DNA of 64,000 bases from Pseudomonas sp. DTU12.3 (GCF_004124275.1 NZ_CP027218.1:2173501-2237500); one strand, 5' to 3'; shown: positions 52,123 to 61,311, counted from the first letter of the stretch. Numbers and translations: made by a program. Notes: generated by a model from the sequence alone, not told the origin.

Positions 52123-53961
52123 ATGAGTCACGCGCCAAGCGACACGATTACCTGGGGCATGATGCTCCGCAAACTGCCGATGATTGCCAAAGCCATCCCG
52201 CGGGTGGTCAAGGGAATGAAGGTAGCCAACGTCACGGATCCGACCCAAAGCTGTGGCCTTGGCTGGACATTTGAACAAGCGACCCTGCGCAATCCCCAAG
52301 GCCCGGCGTTATTGCAGGGCGATGTCGTGTTGACCTACACGCAGGTCAATCAGTGGTCCAATCGCATCGCTCATTATTTGAGCGGGCAGGGCATCGGCAA
52401 GGGCGATGTGGTGGCGGTGTTCGTCGAGAACCGCCCGGAATTGCTCGTAACCATTCTGGCGCTGGCCAAGATCGGTGCCGTCAGTGCGTTGCTCAACACT
52501 TCTCAGACCCGCGACACGCTGATCCACAGCGTGAATCTGGTGGCGCCGGTGGCGATCGTCGTCGGCGAAGAATTGAGTCCCGCGTTTGCGGCAGTGCGCG
52601 AGCAAGTTTCGATAGCGTCGCAGCGCACCTGGTTCATTGCCGACCACGACACCTACAGCCATCCGGGGATTGCGCCCGACGGTTACGTCAACCTGATCAG
52701 CGCCAGTGCCGATGCCAGCAGCGAAAATCCGCCGAGCAGCCGGCAGGTATTTTTCAACGATCCGTGTTTCTACATTTACACCTCAGGCACCACGGGCCTG
52801 CCCAAGGCCGGGGTGTTCAAGCATGGCCGCTGGATGCGTAGCTCGGCGAGCTTCGGCATGATCGCCCTCGACATGCGCCCCGACGACGTCGTCTATTGCA
52901 CCTTGCCGCTGTACCACGCCACCGGCCTCTGTGTGTGTTGGGGGTCGGCGGTCAACGGCGCTTCCGGTTTTGCGATTCGTCGCAAATTCAGCGCCAGCCA
53001 GTTCTGGAACGATGTGCGCCGCTATCGTGCGACCACCATCGGCTACGTTGGCGAGTTGTGCCGTTATCTGGTCGACCAACCGGTCAGCGCCGATGACAGC
53101 CGTCACGACGTGCGCAAGATGATCGGCAACGGCTTGCGCCCCGGCGCCTGGGCCGAGTTCAAGACACGCTTCGCGGTCGAACACATCTGTGAGCTATACG
53201 CGGCGAGCGACGGCAACATCGGCTTCACCAACATTCTCAACTTCGACAACACCATCGGTTTCTCGCTGATGGCTTGGGAGTTGGTCGCCTACGACCATGA
53301 CAGCGGTGCGCCGATCCGCAGCGCCGACGGGTTCATGCGCAAGGTCGGCAAAGGCGAGCAGGGCCTGTTGCTGGCGCGGATCGACGAGAAAGCGCCGCTG
53401 GACGGTTACACCGATCCTCAGAAAACCGCCAAGGTCGTGTTGCACGACGTGTTCAGCAAGGGCGATCGTTTCTTCAACACTGGCGATCTGCTGCGCAACA
53501 TCGGTTTTGGCCATGCGCAATTTGTCGATCGACTCGGCGACACCTATCGCTGGAAGGGCGAAAACGTTTCGACCACGGAAGTCGAAAACCTGTTGCTGCA
53601 ACACCCGCATATCTCCGAGGCGGTGGCGTATGGCGTGGAAATCCGCAACACCAACGGCCGCGCCGGCATGGCGGCAATCACCCCGGCAGAATCCTTGGCC
53701 ACACTGGATTTTGCCGAGTTACTGACGTTTGCCCGCGAACGCATGCCCGCCTATGCGGTGCCGTTGTTCTTGCGGGTGAAAGTCAAAATGGAAACCACCG
53801 GCACCTTCAAATACCAGAAAACGCGCCTGAAAAATGAAGGCTTTGACCCTGGCCAGACGGGCGATGACCCGATCTACGCATGGCTGCCTGGTACGCAGAC
53901 TTATGTTCGAGTCACTGACGAAGTGTTGGCGGAAATTCATCAGGGCAAACATCGTTATTGA
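52123..53961 (+). CDS. Long/very-long-chain acyl-CoA synthetase (FATP-like)
   Basis: A 612-residue adenylate-forming enzyme that activates fatty acids as CoA thioesters. The ATP-binding P-loop is YIYTSGTTGLPKAGVFKH, followed by PLYHATGL, the ELYAASDGNIGF motif characteristic of the FATP/VLACS group rather than FadD, and the hinge DRLGDTYRWKGENVSTTEVE. C-terminal Lys is in TTGTFKYQKTRLK. FATP-type proteins couple uptake to activation. It is monocistronic, and its exact chain-length preference is unknown. Confidence 0.92.
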   Translation: MSHAPSDTITWGMMLRKLPMIAKAIPRVVKGMKVANVTDPTQSCGLGWTFEQATLRNPQGPALLQGDVVLTYTQVNQWSNRIAHYLSGQGIGKGDVVAVFVENRPELLVTILALAKIGAVSALLNTSQTRDTLIHSVNLVAPVAIVVGEELSPAFAAVREQVSIASQRTWFIADHDTYSHPGIAPDGYVNLISASADASSENPPSSRQVFFNDPCFYIYTSGTTGLPKAGVFKHGRWMRSSASFGMIALDMRPDDVVYCTLPLYHATGLCVCWGSAVNGASGFAIRRKFSASQFWNDVRRYRATTIGYVGELCRYLVDQPVSADDSRHDVRKMIGNGLRPGAWAEFKTRFAVEHICELYAASDGNIGFTNILNFDNTIGFSLMAWELVAYDHDSGAPIRSADGFMRKVGKGEQGLLLARIDEKAPLDGYTDPQKTAKVVLHDVFSKGDRFFNTGDLLRNIGFGHAQFVDRLGDTYRWKGENVSTTEVENLLLQHPHISEAVAYGVEIRNTNGRAGMAAITPAESLATLDFAELLTFARERMPAYAVPLFLRVKVKMETTGTFKYQKTRLKNEGFDPGQTGDDPIYAWLPGTQTYVRVTDEVLAEIHQGKHRY

Positions 53962-54059
53962 TTCTGGCTATAAGCGCTTTTGAAAAAAAAGGGGGTGACA
54001 GCTTTCGCCGCGCTCGGGAAACTGTCGGCTTTCCGATCGACCGAAAGTGGAGTTGCCCC

Positions 54060-54578
54060 ATGTCCGACCAAAGCCGCCAGATGACCCCTGAAGAAGCTGC
54101 CGAATTCACCGAGCAGGTTTTCAACAAGGCGCGCGACGGTGATGCCGAGATGCTTGATCGCCTGGTCACCGCAGGTTTGCCGGTGAACCTGAAGAACAGC
54201 AAGGGCGACACTTTGCTGATGCTGGCCAGCTATTACGGCCATGTCGACGCGGTGCAGGTGCTGCTCAAGCACAAGGCTGATCCGGAAATGCGCAATGGCA
54301 ACGGCCAGAGCCCGATTGCCGGTGCGGCGTTCAAGGGTGACCTGGCCGTGGTGAAAGCGCTGGTCGAGGCCGGTGCCGAGATCGAAGGTTCGTCGTTCGA
54401 TGGCCGCACGGCGCTGATGATGGCGGCGATGTTCAACCGTGTTGAAATCGTTGATTACCTGATCAGCAAAGGCGCCAACGCGCAGGCCAAGGACGCCAAC
54501 GGCGTGACCGCGCTGGACGCGGCGCGGACCATGGGCGCGGTTGATACCACGGCGCAACTGGAAAAATTGTTGGGTTGA
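54060..54578 (+). CDS. Ankyrin-repeat protein
   Basis: A 172-residue cytoplasmic protein with four to five ankyrin repeats covering about 25-165 (GDTLLMLASYYGHVDAVQVLLKHKADPEM, GQSPIAGAAFKGDLAVVKALVEAGAEIE, GRTALMMAAMFNRVEIVDYLISKGANAQA). Ankyrin proteins mediate protein binding; in pseudomonads short ones often sit near catalase, but no such partner is here. ATG at 54060, with AGTGGAG upstream. Confidence 0.92.
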   Translation: MSDQSRQMTPEEAAEFTEQVFNKARDGDAEMLDRLVTAGLPVNLKNSKGDTLLMLASYYGHVDAVQVLLKHKADPEMRNGNGQSPIAGAAFKGDLAVVKALVEAGAEIEGSSFDGRTALMMAAMFNRVEIVDYLISKGANAQAKDANGVTALDAARTMGAVDTTAQLEKLLG

Positions 54579-54582
54579 TAAG

Positions 54583-54658
54583 GTCAAAAGATCGCAGCCT
54601 GCGGCAGCTCCTACACTGATTCCTCTGTAGGAGCTGCCGCGGGCTGCGATCTTTTGCT
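54583..54658. repeat. REP pair, family A
   Basis: Inverted family-A units with cores GCC-GCA-GGC and GCC-GCG-GGC (loop change only), between the ankyrin gene and the next hypothetical. Confidence 0.92.
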
Positions 54659-54713
54659 TTGTGCGCTATCCTCCGCGCCCTGAAATTTCACCTTCGCCAC
54701 AGGATCCGCCCTC

Positions 54714-55244
54714 ATGAAAGCCGCACTCGTCGAACTCATCAGCAAAATCAGCTCCGGCTGCATGGGCGAGGACGAGATCCTGAAAGTGGCCGATGAAGCG
54801 GCGCAAGCCTACGCCGATGCCGACGCCTTTCTGGTCGCCAATCCGGACATCAACTACGACGACACCTTCCCGATTCCGTTGGGCGAGTGGGTCGTGGTTG
54901 GCAGCCTGCCGGAAACCGTGCTGTTCCAGGCTGACTCTTATGGCGACCTGTTTGCACAGATCGTTGCCTCGTTCGGCCCGGGCGTCGATTTCAACCTCAA
55001 GCCCAAGCAACTGGCCAAGACCGAAGCGCTGACCGCACTCAACCGCATCCAGGTGCAGATGAGCAGCATGAACAAGGAAAACGGCGGCTACACGCTGATG
55101 AACTTCAGCCAGTTGCTCGATGACGAGCTGCAAATGGTGCTGGTCTACGGCAATGACATCCCTCGCGTGCTGGAATTGTGCGCCGAAGTCGGCATCTGCG
55201 CCGCGCCGTCGCTGGAAGCCTTGAAGATCGCCGTTCACGTCTAA
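54714..55244 (+). CDS. Conserved hypothetical cytoplasmic protein
   Basis: A 176-residue acidic protein, no signal peptide or membrane segment, with regular helix-rich sequence (ADEAAQAYADADAFL) followed by mixed alpha/beta. Codon use is typical of the genome and the start follows a CAGGATC stretch. I do not recognise a family. The gene stands between REP pairs and a small membrane gene. Confidence 0.75.
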   Translation: MKAALVELISKISSGCMGEDEILKVADEAAQAYADADAFLVANPDINYDDTFPIPLGEWVVVGSLPETVLFQADSYGDLFAQIVASFGPGVDFNLKPKQLAKTEALTALNRIQVQMSSMNKENGGYTLMNFSQLLDDELQMVLVYGNDIPRVLELCAEVGICAAPSLEALKIAVHV

Positions 55245-55315
55245 GCGCAATAAAAGGGAACCCTGCGCGCGACCGTCTATCCTAAAAGTGCATGCCACTA
55301 TTCTGGAGCAACGCC

Positions 55316-55507
55316 ATGGGTTCCACGTTCAACGGTCTGATCGGCCTGATCATTCTCGCCCTCGACATCTGGGCAATCATCAACGTGCTGAAAAGCGGCG
55401 CCTCCACCGGGATGAAAATCGTCTGGGTGTTGCTGATCATCCTCCTGCCAGTGCTGGGCCTGATCATCTGGGCAATCGCCGGCCCACGAGGCAACGTGCG
55501 GATCTGA
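55316..55507 (+). CDS. Small PLDc_N-type membrane protein
   Basis: A 63-residue protein with two hydrophobic segments, GLIGLIILALDIWAIINVL and VWVLLIILLPVLGLIIWAIAG, and the C-terminal GPRGNVRI. This is the stand-alone phospholipase-D nuclease N-terminal (PLDc_N) domain, found alone as a small membrane protein. GGAG precedes the ATG at 55316, which is preferred to 55292. Confidence 0.88.
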   Translation: MGSTFNGLIGLIILALDIWAIINVLKSGASTGMKIVWVLLIILLPVLGLIIWAIAGPRGNVRI

Positions 55508-55524
55508 CCGCACCACCTCACTCA

Positions 55525-55610
55525 TGTAGGAGCTGCCGCAGGCTGCGATCTTTTGATGTTGATTGTAAAAAACAAGATCAAAAGATCGCAGCCTTCGGCA
55601 GCTCCTACAG
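55525..55610. repeat. REP pair, family A
   Basis: Inverted units with cores GCC-GCA-GGC and GCC-GAA-GGC. It lies just upstream of the speE promoter region. Confidence 0.92.
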
Positions 55611-55627
55611 GGATTGTGGTTGTGAGG

Positions 55628-55657
55628 TTCGACCTGTCATCTTCGGCAACGTAGAAT
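55628..55657 (+). promoter_or_regulatory. Candidate sigma-70 promoter of speE
   Basis: TTCGAC, 18-base spacer, TAGAAT, ending 64 bases before the speE ATG. The -35 match is weak, the -10 reasonable. Confidence 0.35.
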
Positions 55658-55721
55658 GCGCGCCTTTCCCGGGCAATCGTCCCCACGATTGACGCCCGCG
55701 CATTCATCGGAGCACTTCACC

Positions 55722-56597
55722 ATGACCGTCACCAAGACCAGCGAGTATCTGGAAACCCTCTACGAAGGCTACGGCCAGCGTTTTCGCATGGAAAAACTGC
55801 TGCACGAAGTGCGCACCGAACACCAGCACCTGGTGATCTTCCAGAACCCGCGCATGGGCCGTGTCATGGCGCTGGACGGCGTGATCCAGACCACCGAAGC
55901 CGACGAATTCATCTACCACGAAATGCTCACCCACGTGCCGATCCTCGCCCACGGCAGCGCCAAGCGCGTGTTGATCATCGGTGGCGGTGACGGTGGCATG
56001 CTGCGCGAAGTAAGCAAACACGCCGGCGTCGAACACATCACCATGGTCGAGATCGACGGTACCGTGGTCGACATGTGCAAAGAGTTTCTGCCGAATCACT
56101 CCAGCGGCGCCTACGACGATCCACGTCTGAACCTGGTGATCGACGATGGCATGCGTTTCGTCGCCACCACCACGGAAAAATTCGACGTGATCATCTCCGA
56201 CTCCACCGACCCGATCGGCCCGGGCGAAGTGCTGTTCTCGGAGAACTTCTACCAGGCCTGCCACCGCTGCCTGAACGAAGGCGGCATCCTCGTGACCCAG
56301 AACGGCACGCCGTTCATGCAGATCGATGAAGTGAAAACCACCGCCGGGCGCCTGAACAGCCTGTTCCCGGATTGGCACTTCTACCAGGCGGCCGTGCCGA
56401 CCTACATCGGCGGCTCGATGACCTTCGCCTGGGGCTCGACCAACCCGGCCTACCGCAAGCTGAGCCGTGAAACCCTGCAGCAGCGCTTCATCGGCAGCGG
56501 CATCGTCACGCGTTACTACAACCCGGAAATCCACATCGGCGCATTCGCCTTGCCGCAGTACGTGCTGCAGGCGATCAACAAGCCAAGCAACGACTAA
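55722..56597 (+). CDS. speE: Spermidine synthase (polyamine aminopropyltransferase)
   Basis: A 291-residue enzyme transferring the aminopropyl group of decarboxylated SAM to putrescine. Binding motifs: [24 protein letters not shown] and the catalytic Asp in [15 protein letters not shown]. Start [16 protein letters not shown] at 55722. Its by-product, methylthioadenosine, is the substrate of the methionine-salvage pathway encoded by mtnB/D/C 5 kb away. Confidence 0.95.
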   Translation: MTVTKTSEYLETLYEGYGQRFRMEKLLHEVRTEHQHLVIFQNPRMGRVMALDGVIQTTEADEFIYHEMLTHVPILAHGSAKRVLIIGGGDGGMLREVSKHAGVEHITMVEIDGTVVDMCKEFLPNHSSGAYDDPRLNLVIDDGMRFVATTTEKFDVIISDSTDPIGPGEVLFSENFYQACHRCLNEGGILVTQNGTPFMQIDEVKTTAGRLNSLFPDWHFYQAAVPTYIGGSMTFAWGSTNPAYRKLSRETLQQRFIGSGIVTRYYNPEIHIGAFALPQYVLQAINKPSND

Positions 56598-56614
56598 AAG
56601 AACGCTGCAAACCC

Positions 56615-56705
56615 CTGTGGGAGCGGGCTTGCTCGCGAAAGCGGTGCGTCACTCAACAAAAATGTTGCTGACACACCGCCTTCGCGAGCAGGCTCGCTCC
56701 CACAT
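56615..56705. repeat. REP pair, family B
   Basis: Inverted family-B units with a spacer of about 40 bases containing GCGTC...GACAC-like complementarity, as at 29715. Confidence 0.9.
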
Positions 56706-56832
56706 TTGCTTCCCCTTACAGTAAATGTCGTTTTTTTCATCTTCACCCGCTGTAATCCTTTTGAACCAACTTTCGGCGTACACAGTCGAGATAGGTGTAA
56801 GCCCATTTGCGGGTTTGATCGAGGAGGCACTG

Positions 56833-57066
56833 ATGCAAAAGTGGAAAGTCACTTTCGTGGACGATCACGGTGAAACGGTCAACGAAGTCTTCGAGTGCGA
56901 AGAGTGCCCGAGTCATGAGCGGGCCGCCAAACTGATCAAGGAACGCTTTCTTCCTGTCGCCGCCGAGCTGGATCTTAACGATCTGGAAGGGCGCACCGCC
57001 GATGCTGGCGTGAAAAGCCTGAAAACCCAGAACAGCATCGAAATCCGCAGCATCACCCCAATCTGA
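56833..57066 (+). CDS. Small conserved hypothetical
   Basis: A 77-residue soluble protein, MQKWKVTFVDDHGETVNEVF..., with Cys-x-x-Cys-like CEECPS at about 22-27 and a mixed alpha/beta pattern. A very good ribosome-binding site, GAGGAGG, precedes the ATG. I do not recognise a family. Single gene between speE and the RraB-like gene. Confidence 0.8.
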   Translation: MQKWKVTFVDDHGETVNEVFECEECPSHERAAKLIKERFLPVAAELDLNDLEGRTADAGVKSLKTQNSIEIRSITPI

Positions 57067-57278
57067 AATTCTTCTTGTCACCTTCACCACCAGGCCTTGG
57101 CAGCGGCTCTATCTTGGGGCTACTCTGCAAGCGAGATCAGCGAACGGATCGCTAAGGTCTGGTCTTGTCAGCTACATGCTTGTTTCCCGCCGGCAACCCC
57201 GTTGCCGAAGTGCTTTGGCCTGTAAGGCCCGGGGCGGGAATACGGAAAGTCTATCCATCTATGCGAGGGGGACGATTC

Positions 57279-57626
57279 ATGAGCACAGCCTATCAAGAAG
57301 ACATCAGCAGCAATGTTCTGCGCCGCATGAAAGAAGGCGGTTTCGATTTTTCCCGATTCCATCCCATCGAGTTCTACGCCATTTTCCCGGACGAGGAGCG
57401 GGCGCGCAGGGCTGCAGGCAAATTTCGTGGTGAATCCATCAATGCCCAGGTCAGTGTGCGTGATGATGGCGCGTGGGCGCTGGAATTGAGCAAGGTGATG
57501 TACGCGACATATGACGACATTGGCGATTTCGAGCAGGGCTTTTCGGCAGTGGTCGAGCCCTTGGGCGGGATAATCGAGGGCTGGGGGGTGAAACAGGAGG
57601 TGCGTAGCCGCCACCGGTTGAATTGA
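57279..57626 (+). CDS. RraB-family protein (ribonuclease E inhibitor)
   Basis: A 115-residue acidic protein with the RraB fold pattern: FDFSRFHPIEFYAIFPDEERARRAAGKF and YDDIGDFEQGFSAVVEPLGGIIEGWGV. RraB binds RNase E and alters mRNA decay in enterobacteria; here the function is by family. ATG at 57279 with GGGGGAC upstream. The 212-base gap before it holds GC-rich hairpins (57200-57240) but no gene. Confidence 0.85.
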   Translation: MSTAYQEDISSNVLRRMKEGGFDFSRFHPIEFYAIFPDEERARRAAGKFRGESINAQVSVRDDGAWALELSKVMYATYDDIGDFEQGFSAVVEPLGGIIEGWGVKQEVRSRHRLN

Positions 57627-57641
57627 ATTTTTATTGATTGA

Positions 57642-57718
57642 AGATCAAAAGATCGCAGCCTTCGGCAGCTCCTACAGGTGATTGGTGTAGGAGCTACCGG
57701 AGGCTGCGATCTTTTGCT
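57642..57718. repeat. REP pair, family A
   Basis: Left arm core GCC-GAA-GGC; right arm ACC-GGA-GGC, where one stem side has changed without compensation. The short spacer is about 12 bases. Confidence 0.9.
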
Positions 57719-57745
57719 TTTGCTTTCAAAACATTTCCAAAAGGC

Positions 57746-57897
57746 AAAAAAAAGCCACCGAAAAGGGTGGCTAAAAGGGAAGACCGATAAGGAGAGGAAA
57801 CCGGTCAGGGTTACAGCGGGGCGGGCTGCGGGAGCAGTCCAGGTCAGTTGAGCTGGCGACTTCGCGGCGCTGTGCGCGGGGAAGTTTTGCAGCGAAT
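57746..57897 (-). ncRNA. Candidate minus-strand small RNA with anti-Shine-Dalgarno loop
   Basis: A clear rho-independent terminator (AGCCACC at 57753-57759 paired with GGTGGCT at 57766-57772, then eight T on the minus strand) has no minus-strand gene to serve. Directly upstream in the same transcript is a second hairpin (57782-57786 with 57802-57806) whose loop on the minus strand reads TTTCCTCTCCTTAT, complementary to ribosome-binding sites. A possible promoter with -10 GATAAT (minus strand of 57904-57909) would start a transcript near 57897, about 150 nt long. The 5' end is a guess. Confidence 0.45.
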
Positions 57898-58127
57898 GCG
57901 CGGATTATCCGCAGTCAAGGCCGGGCAGTGAAATCAACTCTGACTATGCTGGTGATAGGCGATGCAGTGCGTCGCAATGAAGCGGGGGCAATCAGGTTAG
58001 GGCAATTGCCGCACAGGAATGGTGCGGTCTCTCTGGCGTGAATATCCAACCGATTGAAATCAAAGCGTTTATGCCGATGGCACGGGCCTTGCGAAGGCCT
58101 GTAAGTCCGGGTGACAAGGAGTACGGC

Positions 58128-59537
58128 ATGATCCGCACCTATTTTGATGAGATGTACGACGCCGGCGGCCAGGTTCGCCCGCATTATCGAGAGTTCGCCC
58201 GATGGCTGGCCGACACGCCTGACGAGCTGCTGGCCCAACGGCGCCGCGAGGCCGATTTGCTGTTCCATCGTGCCGGGATTACTTTCACGCTCTATGGGGA
58301 CGAGCAGGGCACCGAGCGCCTGATTCCTTTCGATACCATTCCGCGCAGCATCCCCGCCAGTGAATGGCGGATCGTCGAGCGCGGCTGTATCCAGCGGGTC
58401 AAGGCGTTGAACATGTTCCTCGCCGACCTCTATCACGAGCAACGCATCATCAAGGCCGGGATCATTCCCGCCGAACAGGTGCTGGCCAACGAGCAATACC
58501 AGTTGGCGATGCAAGGTCTGGATCTGCACCGCGATATCTATTCGCACATCTCCGGCGTCGATCTGGTGCGCGATGGCGACGGCACGTATTACGTACTCGA
58601 AGACAACCTGCGCACGCCGAGCGGCGTCAGCTACATGCTCGAAGACCGCAAGATGATGATGCGCCTGTTCCCTGAGCTGTTCGCCGCGCAACGCATTGCG
58701 CCAATCGATCACTACCCGAACCTGCTGCTCGATACCCTGAAAAGCTCCAGCCCGATTGACGACCCAAGCGTCGTGGTGCTGACGCCGGGGCGCTTCAACA
58801 GTGCCTTTTTCGAACACGCGTTTCTCGCCCGGGAAATGGGCGTTGAGCTAGTCGAAGGCGCGGACCTGTTCGTGCGTGACGACAAAGTCTTCATGCGCAC
58901 CACCGATGGCCCGAAAGCGGTAGACGTGATCTACCGCCGGCTCGACGACGCGTTCCTCGATCCGCTGGCGTTCAACCCGGATTCAATGCTCGGCGTGCCG
59001 GGTCTGCTGTCGTCCTATCGTTCCGGCAACGTGGTGCTGGCCAATGCCATCGGCACCGGCGTGGCGGACGACAAGTCGGTGTACCCGTTTGTCACCGACA
59101 TGATCCGTTTCTACCTCGACGAAGAACCGATCCTGAAAAACGTGCCGACCTGGCAATGCCGCAACCCGTCTGAACTTTCCCATGTGCTGGCCAATCTTCC
59201 AGATCTGGTGGTCAAGGAAACCCAAGGCTCCGGCGGTTACGGAATGCTGGTGGGGCCAGCGTCGACGAAGGCCGAAATCGATGCCTTCCGCGAGCGCATC
59301 AAGGCCAAGCCTCACGCTTACATCGCGCAACCGACGCTGTCGCTGTCGACCTGTCCGACCTTTGTCGAAAACGGCATCGCGCCGCGCCACATCGACCTGC
59401 GCCCGTTTGTCTTGTCCGGGCGTGAAACCCGCGTGGTGCCTGGCGGTTTGACCCGCGTCGCACTGCGCGAAGGCTCTCTGGTGGTGAACTCATCCCAGGG
59501 CGGCGGAACCAAGGACACCTGGGTGGTCGAGGATTGA
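58128..59537 (+). CDS. Circularly permuted ATP-grasp protein
   Basis: A 469-residue protein of the circularly permuted ATP-grasp type 2 family. Visible marks are the N-terminal FDEMYDAGGQVRPHY block, DLYHEQRIIKAGIIP, DGTYYVLEDNLRTPSGVSYMLE (metal/ATP-binding acidic residues) and VKETQGSGGYGMLVGP. Such enzymes are predicted to form amide or ester bonds between carboxylates and amino groups. I start at ATG 58128 with AAGGAG upstream; the GTG at 58038 would add 30 residues. First gene of a three-gene operon with alpha-E and transglutaminase-like proteins. No product has been firmly established for this trio to my knowledge. Confidence 0.92.
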   Translation: MIRTYFDEMYDAGGQVRPHYREFARWLADTPDELLAQRRREADLLFHRAGITFTLYGDEQGTERLIPFDTIPRSIPASEWRIVERGCIQRVKALNMFLADLYHEQRIIKAGIIPAEQVLANEQYQLAMQGLDLHRDIYSHISGVDLVRDGDGTYYVLEDNLRTPSGVSYMLEDRKMMMRLFPELFAAQRIAPIDHYPNLLLDTLKSSSPIDDPSVVVLTPGRFNSAFFEHAFLAREMGVELVEGADLFVRDDKVFMRTTDGPKAVDVIYRRLDDAFLDPLAFNPDSMLGVPGLLSSYRSGNVVLANAIGTGVADDKSVYPFVTDMIRFYLDEEPILKNVPTWQCRNPSELSHVLANLPDLVVKETQGSGGYGMLVGPASTKAEIDAFRERIKAKPHAYIAQPTLSLSTCPTFVENGIAPRHIDLRPFVLSGRETRVVPGGLTRVALREGSLVVNSSQGGGTKDTWVVED

Positions 59538-59549
59538 AGGAAGCTTGCC

Positions 59550-60500
59550 ATGTTAAGTAGAACTGCCTCGGATCTGTATTGGATGTCGCGTTACCTGGAG
59601 CGGGCGGAAAACCTCGCACGGATGCTCGACGTCAGTTATTCGCTGTCGCTGATGCCGCAGGACGGTCGCGGCGATGGTTTGCACGAACTGGCCATGCCGT
59701 TGCTGATCACCGGCACCCTTGAGGATTATCTGGAGCGTCACGGCGCACTGCACGCCGAACGCCTGCTGCACTTTTTCGCCCTCGATGCGGCCAATCCGGC
59801 GAGCATCTACAGTTGCCTCGGCGCGGCACGGGCGAGTGCTCATGCGGTGCGTGGACGTATCACGGCGGACATGTGGGAGAACATCAACTCGACGTGGCTG
59901 GAAATTCGCGGGATCGCCGAACAAGGTCTCAGTCGCTATGGCATGAGCCGTTTCTGCGAGTGGATCAAGGAGCGTTCGCACCTGTTTCGTGGCGCCTCTT
60001 ACGGCACGATCATGCGTAACGATGCGTTTCGTTTTATTCGTCTCGGCACCTTTATCGAGCGTGCGGACAACACTTTAAGACTGCTCGATGCGCGCTACGA
60101 AATGGCCGGCGATCAGGCCGAAGCGGTCAGCGACGGCACGGCCCACGCGTATTACCAGTGGAGCGCGTTGCTGCGCGCCTTGTCGTCGTTCGAGGCCTAC
60201 ACCGAAATCTATCGCGACGCGCCCGGCGCCCGGCACGTCGCCGAGTTGTTGCTGTTGCGCGCCGATGTGCCGCGTTCACTGAGGGCCTGCACCGAAGAGA
60301 TCGACCAGATTCTCGCGCAGTTGCCCGGCGCCAACGGTCGCCCCGCGCAACGTCTGGCCGCCGAAATGGACGCGCGCCTGCGCTACACCGGCATCAACGA
60401 AATCCTCGAGGAAGGCCTGCACGCCTGGCTGACCGAATTCATCCCGCTGGTGCGCCAGTTGGGTAACGCCATTCACAGTTCCTACCTGGAGGCTGCATGA
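59550..60500 (+). CDS. Alpha-E domain protein
   Basis: A 316-residue almost all-helical protein opening with MLSRTASDLYWMSRYLERAENLARMLDVSY, the hallmark of the alpha-E family. GTFIERADNTLRLLDARYE repeats the ERAxNxxRxLD pattern. No catalytic motif is known; members occur next to the permuted ATP-grasp and a transglutaminase and may act as a substrate or peptide-binding scaffold. It starts 12 bases after the ATP-grasp stop and overlaps the next gene by four bases. Confidence 0.93.
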   Translation: MLSRTASDLYWMSRYLERAENLARMLDVSYSLSLMPQDGRGDGLHELAMPLLITGTLEDYLERHGALHAERLLHFFALDAANPASIYSCLGAARASAHAVRGRITADMWENINSTWLEIRGIAEQGLSRYGMSRFCEWIKERSHLFRGASYGTIMRNDAFRFIRLGTFIERADNTLRLLDARYEMAGDQAEAVSDGTAHAYYQWSALLRALSSFEAYTEIYRDAPGARHVAELLLLRADVPRSLRACTEEIDQILAQLPGANGRPAQRLAAEMDARLRYTGINEILEEGLHAWLTEFIPLVRQLGNAIHSSYLEAA

Positions 60501-61300
60501 GACTTTCCATTAGCCACGAGACCACCTATCACTACGAAGATAAGGTACGGGCGAGCATCCAGTACCTGCGACTGACACCCCACGACAGCGAGCGCCAGCA
60601 TGTGCTGAGCTGGCAGCTCGACCTGCCACGCCCGGTGCGTGCGCAGCTCGATCCGTTCGGCAACATCCTGCACGTACTGACCATGGACGAGCCGCACGAG
60701 GCGATCATCATTGGCGCACGGGGGCAGGTCGATATCGATGAGTTGCGCGAAGCCGAACACGAAAGCCAGTCGGCGCTGCCGTTTCTGCGCTTTACCCGCT
60801 TGACCGAGGCGGATGAGGCCCTGCGTGCATTTGCGGAAAAATCCTGCAAGCAACGGCGCGATCGCACCGGCCTGATCGATCTGATGCACGGCCTGAACCA
60901 GCACATGACCTACACGCCGGGTTCGACCGAAGTCGACACCAGCGCCGCCGAGGCCTTCGCCGGGCGTGCGGGGGTTTGTCAGGATCACACCCATGCGTTT
61001 CTGGCCTGTGCGCGCAGTCTGGGTGTGCCGTCGCGTTACGTTTCGGGATATTTGTACAGCGAGGATTGTGAACACCTGGCCAGTCATGCCTGGGCGGAAG
61101 CCTGGCTGGATGACGCCTGGTACAGCTTCGATGTGACCAACGAACTGGCGCGGCCGGAGCGGCATCTTAAGCTGGCGGTGGGTCTGGACTATCTCGATGC
61201 CTGCCCGGTGCGCGGCATGCGCCGAGGCGGCGGATGCGAGCAGATGCACGCGAAGGTGTTCGTCTCGCCGACCCCGATCATCTCCGTCCAGCAACAGTAA
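60497..61300 (+). CDS. Transglutaminase-like cysteine protease family protein
   Basis: A 267-residue papain-fold transglutaminase-like protein. An N-terminal beta domain (about 1-90) precedes the catalytic part: Cys in FAGRAGVCQDHTHAFLACARSLGVPSRYVSGY, His in HAWAEAWLDDAWYSFDVTN and the Asp in that same block. The triad is intact. No signal peptide is seen. It could cleave or transfer the bond made by the ATP-grasp partner. Overlaps the alpha-E stop (ATGA at 60497-60500). Confidence 0.93.
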   Translation: MRLSISHETTYHYEDKVRASIQYLRLTPHDSERQHVLSWQLDLPRPVRAQLDPFGNILHVLTMDEPHEAIIIGARGQVDIDELREAEHESQSALPFLRFTRLTEADEALRAFAEKSCKQRRDRTGLIDLMHGLNQHMTYTPGSTEVDTSAAEAFAGRAGVCQDHTHAFLACARSLGVPSRYVSGYLYSEDCEHLASHAWAEAWLDDAWYSFDVTNELARPERHLKLAVGLDYLDACPVRGMRRGGGCEQMHAKVFVSPTPIISVQQQ

Positions 61301-61311
61301 ACACCATCCCC

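Noticed and set aside
57915..58817. A 300-codon minus-strand frame that could explain the terminator at 57746
   Set aside because: It overlaps the ATP-grasp gene in antisense, has no domain or start signal, and ends about 140 bases before the terminator. A small RNA is the simpler explanation.
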